A stretch of DNA of 64,000 nucleotides from Taudactylus pleione (Eukaryota; Chordata; Amphibia; Anura; Myobatrachidae). Below are positions 46,405-56,762 of the stretch, in pieces. How positions within the stretch are numbered: the stretch's first letter is position 1; each line of letters begins with the position of its first letter. Location of the stretch: contig JAUIMM010000135.1 in assembly GCA_031769625.1 (NCBI GenBank), positions 3,786,001 through 3,850,000 of the forward strand, given 5' to 3'. The position numbers and the translations under genes are program-made. The notes below the pieces were generated by a model, which was not told the DNA's origin, made no database searches, and worked only from the letters and a program-made list of their open reading frames with translations.

Positions 46405-48120
46405 ACCACAATGTTTATGAATACTGGAGTTTATGACAGAAATAACCAGAAAGTTATTCCCTGGCCTTCTGGCTGCTCCTAAAACTGCTTTGAAGTATTG
46501 TTTTTCACTTATTTGTCCACTAGAGGACGGTGAAACTAATTTGAAACTCCTTGCTTGTTAATGGGACCGTTTATTACCAAGTGGGTGCACTGGACCTGAT
46601 AATTATAATCTATTGCCGCTATTCAAGGCAATAAGAGATGAATGATCGCCTGAATGTATTAAAATACACCCGCAGAGACAGGAACTTCGATAGGAACCCA
46701 TCCCTACGGCGTGTAAGAAGTGAAGGGATTGCATTAGCGATCCTTACACCTCTTCTTTGGGAGTAGTGCCCTCTATGGCATATGCGAGGTCTGCTAACCA
46801 CTCATGCACCAGTAGACAGTGTTGGGAAGGGATCATATTGATCCCTCACACGGTAACTTGTGTAGAAAGCAGCCCATAGGCCGGCGCCATGTTCCCGGTG
46901 ACCACTCTATGGCGCATGCACAAATCCCCAGGAAGATGTCAGACACACCATTTTCTGGCGATTTCTGCTCCCGTAGCAGCACTAGCGCAGGACACTATAG
47001 AGCTAAGTATAATTAAACAGGTGCAGGATGTGCGGTGTGGGCCCCTCTGAGCCCAGGGGCCATTGTGCACTACATACCCCATTATATATATGCCAATGTA
47101 TCCAGGGATGCCTCTGAGCTGTGTTGATCCATGTTGATCCTTTTATCGCTGGATCTTGTTGCACTATAATCCCCATTACACCATGTTTGCTGCAGCGCAA
47201 TTTTACAGAACTTGTTTTTATTCATTCATTTTAGATTCTGCTTTTGAAAAAAAAACATCAGCAAGCTAATGCCCAGGGCAAGAGAACAGATAATAAGGAT
47301 GTAAGTAAGAAGTCGTCCTTCATGTAAGTTTTTTAAAACTTGAGGCTATTCCTGGAAATTAGGGAGGGATGAGAAGTTTGCTGAGGGAAGTGACGTGAAA
47401 CATTGTGCTGGTGCAAACGTTACCTTCCAACGGACAGAGAATAGATGTAAAACATTCACAGGGATAAGAGATACCAGTCTTTCAATATAATACAAACTAA
47501 GGGTCATATGTATTAAAAATTGCAAGAGCCCTGAGGCAATGGGAAGTGGCTCGTCTCAAGTGAACACAGCATAGCAGACCCTGGCTGTATCAGGACTGGT
47601 TCAGCTGAAGACTCTGGATCAGGTTGGACCCTAGTGGGGATTCTGTGATTTATTTACCTTAACATTATATTTTCATTGTCAAATACTAGGCCCCTGGGCT
47701 TTGCAAGCACTAGGTCCTAACTATCATGGATTGGCCCCTTTTAGGGTTGAAAATAGGCCTGAGCCACTGAAAGCACCAGGCCATATAGCCAATATCTTTG
47801 GCCCCTTCTTAGGTGGGCAATAGACTCAAGCCACTAAGGACATTAGGCCCTAACTACTGTGTTGGCCCATTGGTAAACCAGTGGAGGGTAGGTTAGCACC
47901 TGCTATGATATTGTTTAATGTACCTGCTTGTGTTAATGACATCATTTTATGCACTTGTGTTCAAGGCATTGTTTGATAACTGTATTGTTGGGGATATAGC
48001 AATAGAGGGTTGCTGGTTGGTTAGTACATTACACTCAGACTGTATTTGCATTGATGTATCATTGGGTCAGTTAAAGGGATAGGCCCCTGATATTTGTTAT
48101 ATAGGCTGCTTTTAGTGCTT
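46405..48120. other. Intergenic sequence, no gene recognised
   Basis: Repeated at 51965-53680. 47.69-47.89 kb holds about two degraded copies of a ~95-bp unit (GCACTAGGTCCTAACTA / ACATTAGGCCCTAACTA; ATTGGCCCC). I see no conserved frame. Confidence 0.5.
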
Positions 48121-48680
48121 GTTTACAGTAGAGATCTGCGCTGAACCCCGTGTTTTGGTTTTGGATCTGGATCTCCCCTGGTTTTGGATCTGAATCTGGT
48201 TTTGGATTTTTTTCCTTGGTGTTTTGTTTTTCGGTTTTTGTTTTGGATCTGTATTTTTTCCAAAAAATTATATAAATCGCTAAAACCACATAATTTGGGT
48301 CTGTTTTTGTTCCTACAGTATTATTAACCTTAATAACAATCATTTTCAGGCATTTTTAACCACCTCACAGCTCACAATATTGATTTCACTATTTTTCACC
48401 AATATAGGCCAAAGGCTGCAGCGAGCTGGCTGGCTAAAGTAAGCAACAGAGCAGTGGCACAAACGCATGGCAGTTTAAAAAAATATAGGACATCTATGAA
48501 ACATTGCCACACAGCAGTGGCAGACAGGATGGCAGTTTAATAAACTATAATAATGTCAGTCGGCAATGCCCCAAATTGTGCGAAATGCAAAGGAAAAAAG
48601 TGCAAGATGGAATTGTCCCTCCCACCCACTCTTATGTGGGATAATAAAAAGGACATGCACAGTTTAACAAACCAAGCACT

Positions 48681-49217
48681 TTAGCGACTAGGCCTGACAC
48701 TTTTGTGGCTGAACTCCTTGGTTTGTTTGGGCCCCCACAAAACATTTTTGGAAGGACTACCTTCAATTATTAAGGAGGAGGTTGATGATGAGGGTGTTGG
48801 TGGTGGAGATTGCATGTTATGGTCCAGACTGCTGGTAGCTGATACTGGACTGCTTGTTATTAATTTACTAATTATAATTTTGCTAAACAAATTGTATGAA
48901 CTCGCTGCAAATGACGTAACATGGAGGAGGTCCCTTCCTCTGCTAACTTTGACTTTACAAATGGAACAGATGCCTTCACAACTGTTGTCAGAATTTAGAT
49001 TAAAATAATTCCACACCCAAGACGTTGCTTTTCTGGCTTTCTTTTTATCATGAGCAAGAACTGCTGCCACTGGTGGCTGATTTACGCAAACCACATCCTT
49101 ATCATCAACATCCACATTAGCGTCAGATAGGACACAAATTTCCCCCTCATCCTCCTTTTGCACTTCCTCCACACTATCATCCTCATTTTTTATTATTTCA
49201 CCATCTAATACTAGCAC
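48681..49217 (-). pseudogene. zf-BED hAT transposase fragment (unit 1)
   Basis: 178 codons. Acidic N-terminal part (EDDSVEEVQKEDEGE), then a BED-type finger start: WVWNYFNLN, followed by the Cys pair ICSICK. A 17-bp deletion relative to unit 2 shifts the frame right after SRGRD, so the finger's H-x4-H (RHLQRVH) is lost, while the downstream frame (KIIISKLITSS) is rejoined. The DDE/hAT dimerisation domain is absent. Confidence 0.8.
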
Positions 49218-49324
49218 CAGCCATCATGGCATCAGTGATCCACTGTGAAACTGGGTGACAGCTGTTATACTTACTTCCTCTATCAAAGGACTGTTTAATA
49301 GTCAATTATTTTCTTTTAATTACT

Positions 49325-49408
49325 ACTAGTAGTAGTCTTCTTGGTCCCTTTCTGGGATGAAGATCCACCCCCAGCAGCAGCAACAGGCGTAGCACTCGAG
49401 GATCCTTC
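49325..49408 (-). pseudogene. hAT coding linker up to the inner insertion (unit 1)
   Basis: The minus strand reads SSSATPVAAAGGGSSSQKG then TKKTTTSSN and a stop at about 49318. This Ser/Gly linker is in frame with TDSSPIRESSEGS at 59349-59310 if the inner hAT and one GATCCTTC are removed. Confidence 0.55.
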
Positions 49409-49910
49409 CAGAGCCGGCCCTAGGCATCGACTGGAATGCCCAGGGGCATCCAACGCCTCTGCTGCTGCCCCCCGCCTGCTGCTGCCCCCAGCGTGCCGCT
49501 GCCCCCCCTTCCCCACCTGCCACTGCCCCCCCCTTACCAGCCTGCCGCTGCTCCCCCGGCGCTGCCGCGATTGGAGCTCAGCTCCGATCGGCAGCTCAGC
49601 GCTTGGCCTGGTCAGAATGAGATTCTGTACAGAAGCTCATTCTGGCTACAGGAGAAGACAAGATGGCCATGGGAGGGCATGCTGCACATGTCCAGCCGCG
49701 ACCACTCCTCCCATGGGCCTTTGCGGAGTAGAGCCGTGAGTGACAACTCACGGCTCCGCCTCCACCCCATTTAGCCGCTGTGCAGTGCTCAACAAAGAAG
49801 CTGACAGCCACTCTCCACTATTAGGTATGTTTAATGTCTAGCTATTCTTAGCTGGGAGAGGGGCGGGCAGCCACTGGACACTGACTGGGGGCAAACATGT
49901 ATGTGTATAT

Positions 49911-50044
49911 AAAATATATGTATGTGTATATATGTAGTTATTTATATATATATATATGTGTGTATATATGTATATAGTTACATATATAATATATACATAT
50001 ATATATACGTATATATTTACTGTATATATATATATATGTGTGTG

Positions 50045-50081
<37 letters not shown>

Positions 50082-50168
50082 GTGTGTATATATATATATG
50101 TATGCATGTATAGTATATATATATATATGTGTTCGTATGTATGTATGTATATATGTGTATGTATATAC

Positions 50169-50206
<38 letters not shown>
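49911..50206. repeat. Compound TATA/TGTA microsatellite
   Basis: Mixed (TA)n, TATG and TGTGTA runs of about 300 bp, repeated at 55488-55763 in shorter form. Tyr/Ile-rich open frames here are artefacts. Confidence 0.95.
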
Positions 50207-50208
<2 letters not shown>

Positions 50209-50275
50209 TACTTAGATCAAGCACACTCCTTCCAAATATAAGATGCCGCGGTGCCTGCTACAGAAAAAATAATAA

Positions 50276-50474
50276 CAACAGTCAAAGTGCGGCACTCAGC
50301 GTTCTAATAAAGACACGAATCGTGGATTCCTAGTTCAGCAACGTTTCGGGCTTTAATTGCCCGTCTTCACGTGTATACCCTGAAAAAGGGCAATTAAAGC
50401 CCGAAACGTTGTTGAACTAGGAATCCACGATTCGTGTCTTTATTAGACCTCTGAGTGCCGCACTTTGACTGTTG
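50276..50474. repeat. Fold-back A with hammerhead-like core (unit 1)
   Basis: Arms 50276-50362 and 50388-50474 are inverted copies with a few differences (for example AGCGTTCTAATAAAG versus CTTTATTAGACCTCT). Each has GCGGCACTC near the outside and CAACGTTTCGGGC inside. A (TA)n tract follows. The unit 2 copy is at 55838-56034. Confidence 0.95.
50380..50413 (+). ncRNA. Hammerhead-like core, G8-to-A variant (family 5, unit 1)
   Basis: CTGAAAA, extra A, stem GGGC/GCCC with loop AATTAAA, GAAAC, GTT, GTT. Compared with unit 2 (55941-55974) the only core difference is A for G at position 8, leaving C3 with A8. The proposed stem III is A15.1-U and C15.2-G with U17 at the cleavage position. Confidence 0.5.
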
Positions 50475-50476
50475 TG

Positions 50477-50518
<42 letters not shown>

Positions 50519-50520
<2 letters not shown>

Positions 50521-50744
50521 CAGCAACAAATAGACGGTGGCACTCAGAGACTTCCATGAAAAAATATATTTAATTTTAAACATCCATAGTAGGCACCAAC
50601 GTTTCGGGACCACAATGTCCCTTTGTCAAGGTAATTACCTTGACAAAGGGACATTGTGGTCCCGAAACGTTGGTGTCTACTATGGATGTTTAAATATATT
50701 TTTCATGGAAGTCTCTGAGTGCCACCGTCTATTTGTTGCTGCTG
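50519..50744. repeat. Fold-back B, loopless palindrome (unit 1)
   Basis: About 113-bp arms meet at GGTAATTACC (50630-50639) with no loop. A 6-bp length difference (TTAATTTTAAA versus TTTAAA) is the main mismatch. Outer GGTGGCACTCAGAG and inner CAACGTTTCGGGACC motifs are on both arms. The unit 2 copy is at 56070-56295. Confidence 0.97.
50637..50676 (+). ncRNA. Hammerhead-ribozyme-like core (family 6)
   Basis: TTGACAA, extra A, stem GGGAC/GTCCC, GAAAC, GTT, GGTGTC. U3 and A8 replace C3 and G8. Because the repeat is a palindrome, the same core is present on the opposite strand in the left arm. Confidence 0.45.
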
Positions 50745-51435
50745 TTTAATCTGATTGTCATGGTGATAGGACCCGACTCCTTTTTTCCTACTCATGCTGT
50801 CCAACTGTCATTTCAGGGATTGCTGGGACTTCTGGTCCCACAAAAGCTCATGAGGTTTATTGTTACTAAGAATGCAATGTGTCAATAAGTCAATGGGGAA
50901 ATAAATCATTTCTGATTGTTAAATATGAATAGTATAATGGTTTCTTTCTGTTTTTTATTATTTATTTATTTTTTACATAAATTATATTACAATGTTGAAA
51001 TACAGGGAAGGCTACTAGGGGTTGGCTGGCTGGCAGCATTTCACCTGGGGGGTAAATACAGGTAAGTAATCCTGGCTTTCTACCTGAGCACAGCAATGGA
51101 AATGGCCATGAACCAAGTGTACAGTACACAAGTACAAGAGATACATAGTCATGTTCAATTCAAACACCTCTCCGCTAATGGCTGAAGGGGCGTAACTGGG
51201 CTGGAATGGACAATCTCACTTGGGTAAAGCTCAGCACTCTATAGGTAAAATCACAAAAGAATATTACTGATTTGGCATTGAAAAATGCATTTGTTTACTT
51301 AAAACAATCTGCTACATATACACCAACAACTTGGTACTCTTATATCACACACAACTGGCAAACACTTACTTTTACATTTATTTTTCAAAATAATATTTTT
51401 AATACTCTCTATTATAGATTATGTAATGATCTTAG

Positions 51436-51959
51436 GGCCTGATTCAGACCAGCTCGCAAGCGCATAGCGCTCGCAAGCGGGTCGACAGGCGTGTAGTGCG
51501 AACGCGTGGTGTGCGCACTGTGCGTGCGCGAGCCCCGCAGAGAGCGAGAAATCACTCGCTCCAGGGCTTGCAACAAAACGGGGCGGCTGTCGATGTTGAT
51601 CGACAGCTCGCCCCGTTTTGTAGGCGGGGAGTGGCTGACCAAACGGAGGCGTTCCTGAAGGAATGCCTGCCATTTGTGGGCAGCCCTACTGACATCACTC
51701 GTGATGTCAGTAGTGAGTTTCCTGCTCTATTTGAGCAGGAAGCTCACTGGAGCTTGCGGCAGAGGAGACCCTACCACAAGGATCTCATCGCAAGCCCGAT
51801 GGTCGCGATAATCGTGACCATCACCTGGCTGGTCGCTAAAGCTGTGGGTGGTCACCCACAGCTTAGCGAGCGGCCAGGCGGCCGGTTTAAAAAAAAAAAA
51901 AAAAAAAGCGGCCGCCTTGATTCAGAGCAAGTGCTCGCTTTTTGCGAGCGCCTCTGGGC
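51436..51959. mobile_element. Palindrome-array MITE, variant subfamily (copy 2)
   Basis: The same insertion as 45876-46399, duplicated with the surrounding 5.56-kb unit (same CTTAG flanks at 51431-51435 and 51960-51964). It therefore predates the duplication. Confidence 0.9.
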
Positions 51960-54240
51960 CTTAGACCACAATGTTTATGAATACTGGAGTTTATGACAGA
52001 AATAACCAGAAAGTTATTCCCTGGCCTTCTGGCTGCTCCTAAAACTGCTTTGAAGTATTGTTTTTCACTTATTTGTCCACTAGAGGACGGTGAAACTAAT
52101 TTGAAACTCCTTGCTTGTTAATGGGACCGTTTATTACCAAGTGGGTGCACTGGACCTGATAATTATAATCTATTGCCGCTATTCAAGGCAATAAGAGATG
52201 AATGATCGCCTGAATGTATTAAAATACACCCGCAGAGACAGGAACTTCGATAGGAACCCATCCCTATGGCGTGTAAGAAGTGAAGGGATTGCATTAGCGA
52301 TCCTTACACCTCTTCTTTGGGAGTAGTGCCCTCTATGGCATATGCGAGGTCTGCTAACCACTCATGCACCAGTAGACAGTGTTGGGAAGGGATCATATTG
52401 ATCCCTCACACGGTAACTTGTGTAGAAAGCAGCCCATAGGCCGGCGCCATGTTCCCGGTGACCACTCTATGGCGCATGCACAAATCCCCAGGAAGATGTC
52501 AGACACACCATTTTCTGGCGATTTCTGCTCCCGTAGCAGCACTAGCGCAGGACACTATAGAGCTAAGTATAATTAAACAGGTGCAGGATGTGCGGTGTGG
52601 GCCCCTCTGAGCCCAGGGGCCATTGTGCACTACATACCCCATTATATATATGCCAATGTATCCAGGGATGCCTCTGAGCTGTGTTGATCCATGTTGATCC
52701 TTTTATCGCTGGATCTTGTTGCACTATAATCCCCATTACACCATGTTTGCTGCAGCGCAATTTTACAGAACTTGTTTTTATTCATTCATTTTAGATTCTG
52801 CTTTTGAAAAAAAAACATCAGCAAGCTAATGCCCAGGGCAAGAGAACAGATAATAAGGATGTAAGTAAGAAGTCGTCCTTCATGTAAGTTTTTTAAAACT
52901 TGAGGCTATTCCTGGAAATTAGGGAGGGATGAGAAGTTTGCTGAGGGAAGTGACGTGAAACATTGTGCTGGTGCAAACGTTACCTTCCAACGGACAGAGA
53001 ATAGATGTAAAACATTCACAGGGATAAGAGATACCAGTCTTTCAATATAATACAAACTAAGGGTCATATGTATTAAAAATTGCAAGAGCCCTGAGGCAAT
53101 GGGAAGTGGCTCGTCTCAAGTGAACACAGCATAGCAGCCCCTGGCTGTATCAGGACTGGTTCAGCTGAAGACTCTGGATCAGGTTGGACCCTAGTGGGGA
53201 TTCTGTGATTTATTTACCTTAACATTATATTTTCATTGTCAAATACTAGGCCCCTGGGCTTTGCAAGCACTAGGTCCTAACTATCATGGATTGGCCCCTT
53301 TTAGGGTTGAAAATAGGCCTGAGCCACTGAAAGCACCAGGCCATATAGCTAATATCTTTGGCCCCTTCTTAGGTGGGCAATAGACTCAAGCCACTAAGGA
53401 CATTAGGCCCTAACTACTGTGTTGGCCCATTGGTAAACCAGTGGAGGGTAGGTTAGCACCTGCTATAATATTGTTTAATGTACCTGCTTGTGTTAATGAC
53501 ATCATTTTATGCACTTGTGTTCAAGGCATTGTTTGATAACTGTATTGTTGGGGATATAGCAATAGAGGGTTGCTGGTTGGTTAGTACATTACACTCAGAC
53601 TGTATTTGCATTGATGTATCATTGGGTCAGTTAAAGGGATAGGCCCCTGATATTTGTTATATAGGCTGCTTTTAGTGCTTGTTTACAGTAGAGATCTGCG
53701 CTGAACCCCGTGTTTTGGTTTTGGATCTGGATCTCCCTTGGTTTTGGATCTGAATCTGGTTTTGGATTTTTTTCCTTGGTGTTTTGTTTTTCGGTTTTTG
53801 TTTTGGATCTGTATTTTTTCCAAAAAATTATATAAATCGCTAAAACCACATAATTTGGGTCTGTTTTTGTTCCTACAGTATTATTAACCTTAATAACAAT
53901 CATTTTCAGGCATTTTTAACCACCTCACAGCTCACAATATTGATTTCACTATTTTTCACCAATATAGGCCAAAGGCTGCAGCGAGCTGGCTGGCTAAAGT
54001 AAGCAACAGAGCAGTGGCACAAACGCATGGCAGTTTAAAAAAATATAGGACATCTATGAAACATTGCCACACAGCAGTGGCAGACAGGATGGCAGTTTAA
54101 TAAACTATAATAATGTCAGTCGGCAATGCCCCAAATTGTGCGAAATGCAAAGGAAAAAAGTGCAAGATGGAATTGTCCCTCCCACCCACTCTTATGTGGG
54201 ATAATAAAAAGGACATGCACAGTTTAACAAACCAAGCACT

Positions 54241-54794
54241 TTAGCGACTAGGCCTGACACTTTTGTGGCTGAACTCCTTGGTTTGTTTGGGCCCCCACAA
54301 AACATTTTTGGAAGGACTACCTTCAATTATTAAGGAGGAGGTTGATGATGAGGGTGTTGGTGGTGGAGATTGCATGTTATGGTCCAGACTGCTGGTAGCT
54401 GATACTGGACTGCTTGTTATTAATTTACTAATTATAATTTTGCTAAACAAATTGTATGAACTCGCTGCAAATGACGTAACATGGAGGAGGTACCTAGATG
54501 GTTAACGTCCCTTCCTCTGCTAACTTTGACTTTACAAATGGAACAGATGCCTTCACAACTGTTGTCAGAATTTAGATTCAAATAATTCCACACCCAAGAC
54601 GTTGCTTTTCTGGCTTTCTTTTTATCATGAGCAAGAACTGCTGCCACTGGTGGCTGATTTATGCAAACCACATCCTTATCATCAACATCCACATTAGCGT
54701 CAGATAGGACACAAATTTCCCCCTCATCCTCCTTTTGCACTTCCTCCACACTATCATCCTCATTTTTTATTATTTCACCATCTAATACTAGCAC
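54241..54794 (-). pseudogene. zf-BED hAT transposase fragment (unit 2)
   Basis: Frame 54794-54432 contains an intact BED finger: W and F aromatics (WVWNYLNLN), C-x2-C (CSICK), HLGTSSMLRHLQRVH with H-x4-H, then a stop soon after (CLAKL). The following segment (SPVSATSSLDHNM...; ends SHKSVRPSR) is in another frame at 54450-54241. The 17 bp at 54493-54509 absent from unit 1 encode part of the finger, so this unit keeps the ancestral finger. Confidence 0.8.
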
Positions 54795-55733
54795 CAGCCA
54801 TCATGGCATCAGTGATCCACTGTGAAACTGGGTGACAGCTGTTATACTTACTTCCTCTATCAAAGGACTGTTTAATAGTCAATTATTTTCTTTTAATTAC
54901 TACTAGTAGTAGTCTTCTTGGTCCCTTTCTGGGATGAAGATCCACCCCCAGCAGCAGCAACAGGCGTAGCACTCGAGGATCCTTCCAGAGCCGGCCCTAG
55001 GCATCGACTGGAATGCCCAGGGGCATCCAACGCCTCTGCTGCTGCCCCCCGCCTGCTGCTGCCCCCAGCGTGCCGCTGCCCCCCTTTCCCCACCTGCCAC
55101 TGCCCCCCCCTTACCAGCCTGCCGCTGCTCCCCCGGCGCTGCCGCGATTGGAGCTCAGCTCTGATCGGCAGCTCAGCGCTTGGCCTGGTCAGAATGAGAT
55201 TCTGTACAGAAGCTCATTCTGGCTACAGGAGAAGACAAGATGGCCATGGGAGGGCATGCTGCACATGTCCAGCCGCGACCACTCCTCCCATGGGCCTTTG
55301 CGGAGTAGAGCCGTGAGTGACAACTCACGGCTCCGCCTCCACCCCATTTAGCCGCTGTGCAGTGCTCAACAAAGAAGCTGACAGCCACTCTCCACTATTA
55401 GGTATGTTTAATGTCTAGCTATTCTTAGCTGGGAGAGGGGCGGGCAGCCACTGGACACTGACTGGGGGCAAACATGTATGTGTATATAAAATATATGTAT
55501 GTGTATATATGTAGTTATTTATATATATATATATGTGTGTATATATGTATATAGTTACATATATAATATATACATATATATATACGTATATATTTACTGT
55601 ATATATATATATGTGTGTGTATATTATATATATATATATATAATATATGTGTGTATATATATATGTATGCATGTATAGTATATATATATATATGTGTTCG
55701 TATGTATGTATGTATATATGTGTATGTATATAC

Positions 55734-55765
<32 letters not shown>

Positions 55766-55837
55766 AAAGTACTTAGATCAAGCACACTCCTTCCAAATAT
55801 AAGATGCCGCGGTGCCTGCTACAGAAAAAATAATAAC

Positions 55838-56034
55838 AACAGTCAAAGTGCGGCACTCAGCGTTCTAATAAAGACACGAATCGTGGATTCCTAGTTCAGC
55901 AACGTTTCGGGCTTTAATTGCCCGTCTTCACGTGTATACCCTGAAGAAGGGCAATTAAAGCCCGAAACGTTGTTGAACTAGGAATCCACGATTCGTGTCT
56001 TTATTAGACCTCTGAGTGCCGCACTTTGACTGTT
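55838..56034. repeat. Fold-back A (unit 2)
   Basis: Copy of 50276-50474. The centre reads CTGAAGAAGGG here against CTGAAAAAGGG in unit 1. Confidence 0.95.
55941..55974 (+). ncRNA. Hammerhead-ribozyme-like core, consensus form (family 5, unit 2)
   Basis: CTGAAGA, extra A, stem GGGC/GCCC closing AATTAAA, GAAAC, GTT, GTT. Every conserved core residue is present, and stem III can form two pairs with U at position 17. It is the best candidate in the window for residual self-cleavage, limited by the extra A before stem II and an unclear stem I. Confidence 0.55.
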
Positions 56035-56037
56035 GTA

Positions 56038-56069
<32 letters not shown>

Positions 56070-56070
<1 letters not shown>

Positions 56071-56295
56071 GCAGCAACAAATAGACGGTGGCACTCAGAG
56101 ACTTCCATGAAAAAATATATTTAATTTTAAACATCCATAGTAGGCACCAACGTTTCGGGACCACAATGTCCCTTTGTCAGGGTAATTACCTTGACAAAGG
56201 GACATTGTGGTCCCGAAACGTTGGTGTCTACTATGGATGTTTAAATATATTTTTCATGGAAGTCTCTGAGTGCCACCGTCTATTTGTTGCTGCTG
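56070..56295. repeat. Fold-back B (unit 2)
   Basis: Copy of 50519-50744, with TTTGTCAGGG for TTTGTCAAGG in the left arm, so its centre is slightly less perfect. Confidence 0.95.
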
Positions 56296-56365
56296 TTTAA
56301 TCTGATTGACGCGGAGGGCACCTGAGTTGCTGGACCAACATTATGTGAGTGCCGATCCATACAGG

Positions 56366-56424
<59 letters not shown>

Positions 56425-56762
56425 TCAGGTCCATAAATATTGGGACATTGACAGAATTTTCAGATTTTGGCCTCTATTCACCACCACAATGGTGTTGAAA
56501 TGAAACAAACAAGATGTGTTTTAACTGCAGACTTTCAGATTTAATTTGAGGGTAATTACATCCAAATCGGGTGAACGGTGTAGGAATTACAACAGTTTCA
56601 ATATGTGCCTCTCACTTTTTAAGGGGCTAAAAGTAATGGGACTATCAACGCAAAAGCTATTTCATGGACAGGTGTGGGCTATTCCCTCGTTATTTCCTTA
56701 TCAATTAAGCAGGTAAAAGGTCTGGAGTTGATTCTAGGTGTGACATTTGCATTTGGAATCAG

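Larger units (their letters stand above)
45198..50757 (+). repeat. Tandem duplication, unit 1 (5.56 kb)
   Basis: Nearly identical to 50758-56308. Offset is 5560 bp up to the zf-BED region, 5577 after a 17-bp indel at 54493-54509, and 5551 near the end because of (TA)n length changes. The three junctions (45195, 50755 and 56306) share only TTG, so the event used about 3 bp of microhomology. Contents: promoter copy, one palindrome-type MITE, part of a zf-BED hAT, the left end of an inner hAT, and two fold-backs. Confidence 0.97.
49409..50757. mobile_element. Left end of inner hAT (unit 1, truncated by duplication)
   Basis: Starts CAGAGCCGGCCCTAGGC after GATCCTTC (49401-49408). It has no right end in unit 1 because the duplication breakpoint cut it. 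The GC-rich start (CCGCCTGCTGCTGCC runs) is followed by TATA-type simple sequence and two fold-backs. Confidence 0.7.
50758..56308 (+). repeat. Tandem duplication, unit 2 (5.55 kb)
   Basis: Second unit, differing from the first by scattered substitutions (for example 46709 C versus 52267 T region, 47561 GACC versus 53140 GCCC), the 17-bp indel and microsatellite lengths. The X-box-like motif is retained at its left edge as ATTGTCATGGTGAT (50754-50767), but no gene follows it. Its right edge joins sequence that belongs to the inner hAT element. Confidence 0.97.

Noticed and set aside
45936..46436. A 166-codon frame, repeated at 51496
   Set aside because: It lies across a hairpin-array MITE, both copies come from the segmental duplication, and no protein features are seen.
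49838..50333. Tyr/Ile-rich frames near 50 and 55.6 kb and at 40.3 kb
   Set aside because: Translations of TATA/TGTA microsatellites.
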